Positions 22,125 through 24,847 of a stretch of 24,847 nt of DNA are shown piece after piece (position 1 is the stretch's first letter; each line of letters opens with the position of its first letter). The stretch is from positions 1 to 24,847 of the forward strand of contig NZ_JOJM01000090.1 in assembly GCF_000720325.1 (NCBI RefSeq), read 5' to 3'. The DNA is from Streptomyces sp. NRRL B-1347 (GTDB taxonomy: Bacteria > Actinomycetota > Actinomycetes > Streptomycetales > Streptomycetaceae). Made by a program: the position numbers and the translations under genes. The notes beneath the pieces were generated by a model. That model was not told where the DNA came from. It ran no database searches and saw only the letters and a list, made by a program, of their open reading frames with translations.

Positions 22125-22679
22125 TCAGGGGCGGGTGCGGGCGTAGTGGCGTGAGGCCTTGGCGCGGTTGCCGCAGACGGCCATGCTGCACCAGCGCCGC
22201 GTCCCGTTGCGCGAGGTGTCGAAGAAGTGCAGGACGCACGCCTCGTGCGCACAGCCGCGGATCCGGTCGGGCGCGGCGGACAGCAGGTCCAGGTAGTCGC
22301 GCGCGGCGAGCCAGGCGGGCCCCCAGGACCGATCGGCGAACTCCGGCTCCTCGGCGGGCCCTTCGGGGGTGAGCCGGGCCCGGATCCGACCGTGCGCGAG
22401 CACCGCGTCGAGCCGGGCGACCGCGGCCGCATCGCCGCCCGGCTTGCCGGGCAGGTCGACGAGTCCGGCGAGGGCGTCGCGGGCGCTCAGCACGTTGCGG
22501 AGCGTGGGCTCGTCGGCGGTGAAGCGCTCGTCGAGGCCGTTCGCGGCGAGCCAGACGGTGAGGCCCTCGGGGTCGTCGAGCAGGTCCCGGCGGTCGCCGT
22601 CGTGCATCCAGCGGGTGTTGAGCAGGTCCAGGGAGAGCGGCTCGCCGGTGAGCGGGCGCGGGTCGTGGGCGGCGGGCAT
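22125..22679 (-). CDS. CGNR zinc-finger (ABATE-domain) transcription regulator-like protein
   Basis: This 184-residue protein has an N-terminal ABATE-type region (SLDLLNTRWMHDG, about 16-28, through residue 130). The C-terminal CGNR zinc finger has Cys143, Cys148, Cys164 and Cys169, with the name-giving CGNR at 169-172 followed by KASRHYARTRP. The family is predicted to bind DNA and ligands in actinobacteria, but few members are studied. The ATG at 22679 has GGGAG a few bases upstream. It is divergent from the VOC/PNPOx pair across a 157-bp region with repeated CTAACC boxes, the classic layout of a local regulator. Control of itself and that pair is inferred from position only. Confidence 0.88.
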   Translation of the reverse strand: MPAAHDPRPLTGEPLSLDLLNTRWMHDGDRRDLLDDPEGLTVWLAANGLDERFTADEPTLRNVLSARDALAGLVDLPGKPGGDAAAVARLDAVLAHGRIRARLTPEGPAEEPEFADRSWGPAWLAARDYLDLLSAAPDRIRGCAHEACVLHFFDTSRNGTRRWCSMAVCGNRAKASRHYARTRP

Positions 22680-22696
22680 GGAGGTCTCCCTTCAGA

Positions 22697-22770
22697 GCTA
22701 ACCGGTCAAGAGTACGTGAGCGGTTGACGCTCGCGATCACTAACCACTAATCTAACTTTCAACGGTTAGC
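22697..22770. promoter_or_regulatory. Multiple CTAACC boxes, candidate operators of the CGNR divergon
   Basis: GCTAACCG (22697-22704) recurs inverted as CGGTTAGC (22763-22770), centres 66 bp apart. Similarity extends outward over about 14 bp. Further boxes are CTAACC (22740-22745), CTAATC (22747-22752) and CTAAC (22752-22756), and a degenerate inverted CGGTTGA lies at 22721-22727. The boxes flank and overlap the -35/-10 of the plus-strand promoter. This is the densest regulatory signal in the window. Confidence 0.6.
22724..22753 (+). promoter_or_regulatory. Vegetative-type promoter of the VOC/PNPOx operon
   Basis: TTGACG (22724-22729) and TAATCT (22748-22753) are separated by 18 bp, a good match to the housekeeping sigma consensus TTGACa/TAnnnT. 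Transcription would start near 22760, inside the CTAACC box array, giving a leader of about 77 bases. A reasonable minus-strand -10 (TACTCT, 22709-22714) also exists for the CGNR gene, without a clear -35. Confidence 0.6.
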
Positions 22771-22836
22771 CGATCCGGTACGAGGAGACCGCCGGTCCCT
22801 CGTGCCGCCGGGTAGCAGCACCCAAAGGGGAGAGTC

Positions 22837-23292
22837 ATGACCACGATCAGCGCACCGCCCACCGGCCACATCGGTCTGAACGTGACCGACCTGGACCGCT
22901 CGCTCGCCTTCTACCGGGACGTCATCGGCTTCGACGTCACCGGCGAGGGCACCGAGGAGGGCCGCCGCTACGCCTTCCTCGGCCGCGCGGGCACCCTCGC
23001 GCTCACGCTGTGGCAGCAGGCGAGCGGCGCGTACGACGCCGGGCGCGCGGGCCTGCACCACCTGTCGTTCGAGGTGGACTCCGTCGACGCCGTCCGGGAG
23101 TACGAGCGCGATCTGCGGGCGTACGGCGTGGAGTTCGCCTACGACGGCGTCGTGCCGCACGGCGAGGGCGCCGCGTCCGGCGGGATCTTCTTCCACGACC
23201 CGGACGGCACCCGCCTGGAGATCTACACCCGCTCCGGCGCCGAGGACGGCACGGCCCCGTCGGGCTCGGCCCCGACCTGCGGCTTCTTCTAG
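22837..23292 (+). CDS. VOC family protein (glyoxalase/dioxygenase fold)
   Basis: This 151-residue protein consists of two beta-alpha-beta-beta-beta modules. Likely metal ligands are His11 (TGHIGLNVTD), His75 (LHHLSFEV) and Glu128 (DGTRLEIYT), the usual vicinal-oxygen-chelate positions. Members include glyoxalase I, ring-cleavage dioxygenases, fosfomycin-type resistance enzymes and drug-binding proteins; specificity cannot be assigned. The strand order GHIGLNVTDLDRSLAFYRDV is typical of the family. The ATG has GGGGAGAG close upstream. It is the first gene of a two-gene unit with the PNPOx-like gene, 14 bases apart, and probably under the divergent CGNR protein. Confidence 0.88.
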   Translation: MTTISAPPTGHIGLNVTDLDRSLAFYRDVIGFDVTGEGTEEGRRYAFLGRAGTLALTLWQQASGAYDAGRAGLHHLSFEVDSVDAVREYERDLRAYGVEFAYDGVVPHGEGAASGGIFFHDPDGTRLEIYTRSGAEDGTAPSGSAPTCGFF

Positions 23293-23306
23293 AGGAGGGT
23301 GCCGCC

Positions 23307-24191
23307 GTGACCGAGCACGACCCCTACCACCGAGGCTCGCGCGCCGTGCAGGACCGCGTGGGCGTACGGGAACTCGCCGACCACGTCGGCCGGTCCATCG
23401 GCCCCGGCATCCGCCCCGTCGCCGCCGCGTTCCTGGAGCTCCAGCCGATGCTGGTCGTCGGCGCGCGGGACCCGGACAGCGGGCGGGTGTGGGCGTCGCC
23501 GCTCACCGGCGACCCCGGCTTCGTCCGGGCCACGGGGGCGCACCAGGTGTCCGTGGCGGGCGGGCCCTGCGCGGGCGATCCGCTCACCGCCGCGCTCGGC
23601 CGCCCCGGCACCCCCGTCGGCACGATCGCGCTCGACCCGCGCACCCGGCGCCGGATGCGGCTCAACGGCCGGGCGCGGCCGACGCCGCGCGGCCTCGCGA
23701 TCGAGGCGGACCAGGTGTTCTCCAACTGCCCCAAGTACCTCCAGAAGCGACATCTGGTCGGGCGGCGCGCCGACGGGCCCGCGGGGCCGCCGCGCGTCAC
23801 CTCCGAACTGACCGACTCCCAACAGCGGTTCGTCGCCGCCGCCGACACCTTCTTCATCGCCACCGTGCGCGACGGCGGGGCCGACGCCAGCCACCGGGGC
23901 GGCAACCCCGGCTTCGTCCGCCTCCTGTCCCCGTCCGAGCTGAGCTGGCCCGACTACGCGGGCAACGCCATGTTCCTCACCCTGGGCAACCTCACCACCG
24001 ACCCCGGCGCCGGGCTTCTCCTCCTCGACTGGACCACCGGCACCGCACTCCAGCTCACCGGCACCGCCACCACCGCGTACGGCCCCGACGGCGCGCGCAC
24101 CGTCCGCTTCACCCTCACCGAGGCCGTCGAGACCGGCGGGGCCAGCCCCTGGACCTGGTCAGCGCCCGAGTACTCCCCCGCCAACCCGTGA
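23307..24191 (+). CDS. Pyridoxamine 5'-phosphate oxidase family (split-barrel flavin-binding) protein
   Basis: This 294-residue protein has two half-barrel-like regions: an N-terminal part (about 35-160, with FLELQPMLVVGARDPDSGRV, ANGQ-type strands and FSNCPKYLQKR at about 139-149) and a C-terminal part (about 165-290, with DTFFIATV, GGNPGFVRLL and GNAMFLTLGNL). FSNCPKYxQ followed by a second barrel is seen in PNPOx-like flavoproteins of actinobacteria. They bind FMN, FAD or F420 and act as reductases or binding proteins, so true PNP oxidase activity is unlikely. The GTG at 23307 is chosen because AGAGGAGGG lies seven to eight bases upstream. It begins 14 bases after the VOC stop, so the two are almost certainly one transcript. 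Confidence 0.85.
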   Translation: MTEHDPYHRGSRAVQDRVGVRELADHVGRSIGPGIRPVAAAFLELQPMLVVGARDPDSGRVWASPLTGDPGFVRATGAHQVSVAGGPCAGDPLTAALGRPGTPVGTIALDPRTRRRMRLNGRARPTPRGLAIEADQVFSNCPKYLQKRHLVGRRADGPAGPPRVTSELTDSQQRFVAAADTFFIATVRDGGADASHRGGNPGFVRLLSPSELSWPDYAGNAMFLTLGNLTTDPGAGLLLLDWTTGTALQLTGTATTAYGPDGARTVRFTLTEAVETGGASPWTWSAPEYSPANP

Positions 24192-24247
24192 TCGGCAGTT
24201 GGGTAACAGACCGTGCCGCGCCGGTGTACGGGGTCTAACGTCAGCGA

Positions 24248-24694
24248 ATGCACAAGGAACTCCGGGTGGCGGCCTACGCCGTATGCGTACAGGACGGATC
24301 GGTGCTGCTCGCCCGCTGGGTCGCGGGGGACGGCAGCAAGCGCTGGACGCTGCCCGGGGGTGGCATGGACCACGGGGAGGACCCCTACGACACGGTGATC
24401 CGCGAGGTCGACGAGGAGACGGGGTACGCCGTCGAGCCCGTCGCGCTGCTCGGCGTCGACTCGCTGCGGCGGCGGTATCCGCGGCGGCTCGGGGCCGTCG
24501 CCGACTTCCACGGGTTGCGGATCGTGTACGAGGGGCGGGTGGTCGGGGGGTCGCTGCGCCACGAGACGTCGGGGTCGACCGACCTCGCGGCGTGGCACGC
24601 GCTGGACTCCGTGCCGGGGCTCGACCGGGTGAGCCTCGTCGACGTCGGCCTCGGCCTGTGGCGGGACCGCCCCACCAGCGGCCACCTCACCTGA
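24248..24694 (+). CDS. Nudix hydrolase
   Basis: This 148-residue protein has a full Nudix box, G-x5-E-x7-REVDEETGY (38-60: Gly38, Glu44, Arg52, Glu53, Glu56, Glu57, Gly59). The preceding beta strand is RWTLPGGGMDHGED. Nudix enzymes hydrolyse nucleoside diphosphates linked to another group, such as oxidised nucleotides, ADP-ribose or NADH, using magnesium. The substrate cannot be told from the box. The ATG has no clear ribosome-binding site. It lies 56 bases after the PNPOx-like gene on the same strand and could be read through from that operon, though a TCTAACGTC element just upstream might be a promoter of its own. Dispersed repeats follow the stop codon. Confidence 0.9.
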   Translation: MHKELRVAAYAVCVQDGSVLLARWVAGDGSKRWTLPGGGMDHGEDPYDTVIREVDEETGYAVEPVALLGVDSLRRRYPRRLGAVADFHGLRIVYEGRVVGGSLRHETSGSTDLAAWHALDSVPGLDRVSLVDVGLGLWRDRPTSGHLT

Positions 24695-24705
24695 CCCCTG
24701 GGTCT

Positions 24706-24750
24706 CGAACCGCCCCCACCGCTACCGCGGCGGGGTTTCTCCTCCCACCC
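24706..24750 (+). repeat. Dispersed GC-rich intergenic repeat, copy B
   Basis: Identical over 45 bp to the reverse complement of 4-48. It starts 12 bases after the Nudix stop codon and includes CCGCTACCGCGGCGGGG and TTTCTCCTCCCACCC. Confidence 0.85.
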
Positions 24751-24819
24751 ACCCGTACCTGCCCCGGCAACCAGGCGCGGCCCCGACCTAGCGGCTTTCC
24801 CGCCGTCTTCGGCTGCCCG

Positions 24820-24847
24820 CCGCTACCGCGGCGAGTCTCTCCCACCC
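24820..24847 (+). repeat. Dispersed intergenic repeat, partial copy C (runs off the window)
   Basis: CCGCTACCGCGGCG (24820-24833) repeats the core of copies A and B, then AGTCTCTCCCACCC reaches the last base. It is a shortened, degenerate direct copy of 24719-24750, about 100 bp further on. Confidence 0.7.

Noticed and set aside
1..24847. A composite transposon flanked by the terminal inverted repeats
   Set aside because: No transposase, target duplication or cargo-like genes; the enclosed genes look core-like and the repeat also occurs a third time as a partial copy.
1..24847. tRNA, rRNA, CRISPR array or prophage genes
   Set aside because: None seen: no cloverleaf with CCA-adjacent ends, no regular spacer-repeat pattern and no phage structural or integrase motifs.

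Overview
The window looks like chromosomal DNA from a Streptomyces-type actinomycete. The GC content is very high, third codon positions are almost always G or C, and long shadow ORFs run antisense to nearly every gene. The gene set also fits: an Eis-like acetyltransferase, an M1 aminopeptidase N, an Fe-type superoxide dismutase, a streptogrisin-like protease, a CGNR-type regulator and an Rv2466c-like thioredoxin-fold protein. Terminators are long GC-rich hairpins without U-tracts, and GC-rich intergenic repeats of a Streptomyces-like type are present. I see no transposase, integrase, phage gene, tRNA, rRNA or CRISPR array. The content is mostly core-like rather than a genomic island.

Layout. 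65-4219: a membrane-anchored SpoIIE/PP2C phosphatase (-), an Eis-like GNAT (+), then rpiB followed by an Fpg/Nei DNA glycosylase (both -). 4448-11451: three AAT-type amino acid permeases (+), with a BBE-type flavin oxidoreductase (+) and bioY (-) between the first and second. Each permease has its own upstream region carrying a different inverted repeat. 11588-13330: sodF (+) with a structured 3'UTR that ends in a perfect 15-bp terminator hairpin and matches the setting of the Streptomyces s-SodF small RNA, then a 69-residue four-cysteine protein (+) and an Rv2466c-like protein with a single active-site Cys (-). 13477-17232: aminopeptidase N (+), convergent with a secreted streptogrisin-like protease (-). 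17590-18690: an AbiEi-like/DUF559-like two-part protein (+). 18786-21857: a secreted serine hydrolase and a TIGR03767-type metallophosphoesterase (both -). 22125-24694: a CGNR/ABATE regulator (-) divergent from a VOC gene and a PNPOx-like gene (+), then a Nudix hydrolase (+).

How the genes relate. The clearest regulatory units are (i) sodF with its Nur-type operator candidate and 3'UTR small RNA, expected to link nickel status to the choice between Fe-SOD and Ni-SOD, and (ii) the CGNR / VOC-PNPOx divergon, whose 157-bp intergenic region carries repeated CTAACC boxes around a good -35/-10 promoter. Most other genes look like single-gene units separated by strong hairpin terminators.

The window is bounded by copies of one repeat: a perfect 45-bp match in inverted orientation at 4-48 and 24706-24750, plus a degenerate third copy running off the right edge. 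This suggests that the window is a whole assembly contig broken at dispersed intergenic repeats. I see no strong candidate for an entirely new multi-gene system. The CGNR divergon, the sodF 3'UTR and the four-cysteine gene behind its terminator are the best places to look.
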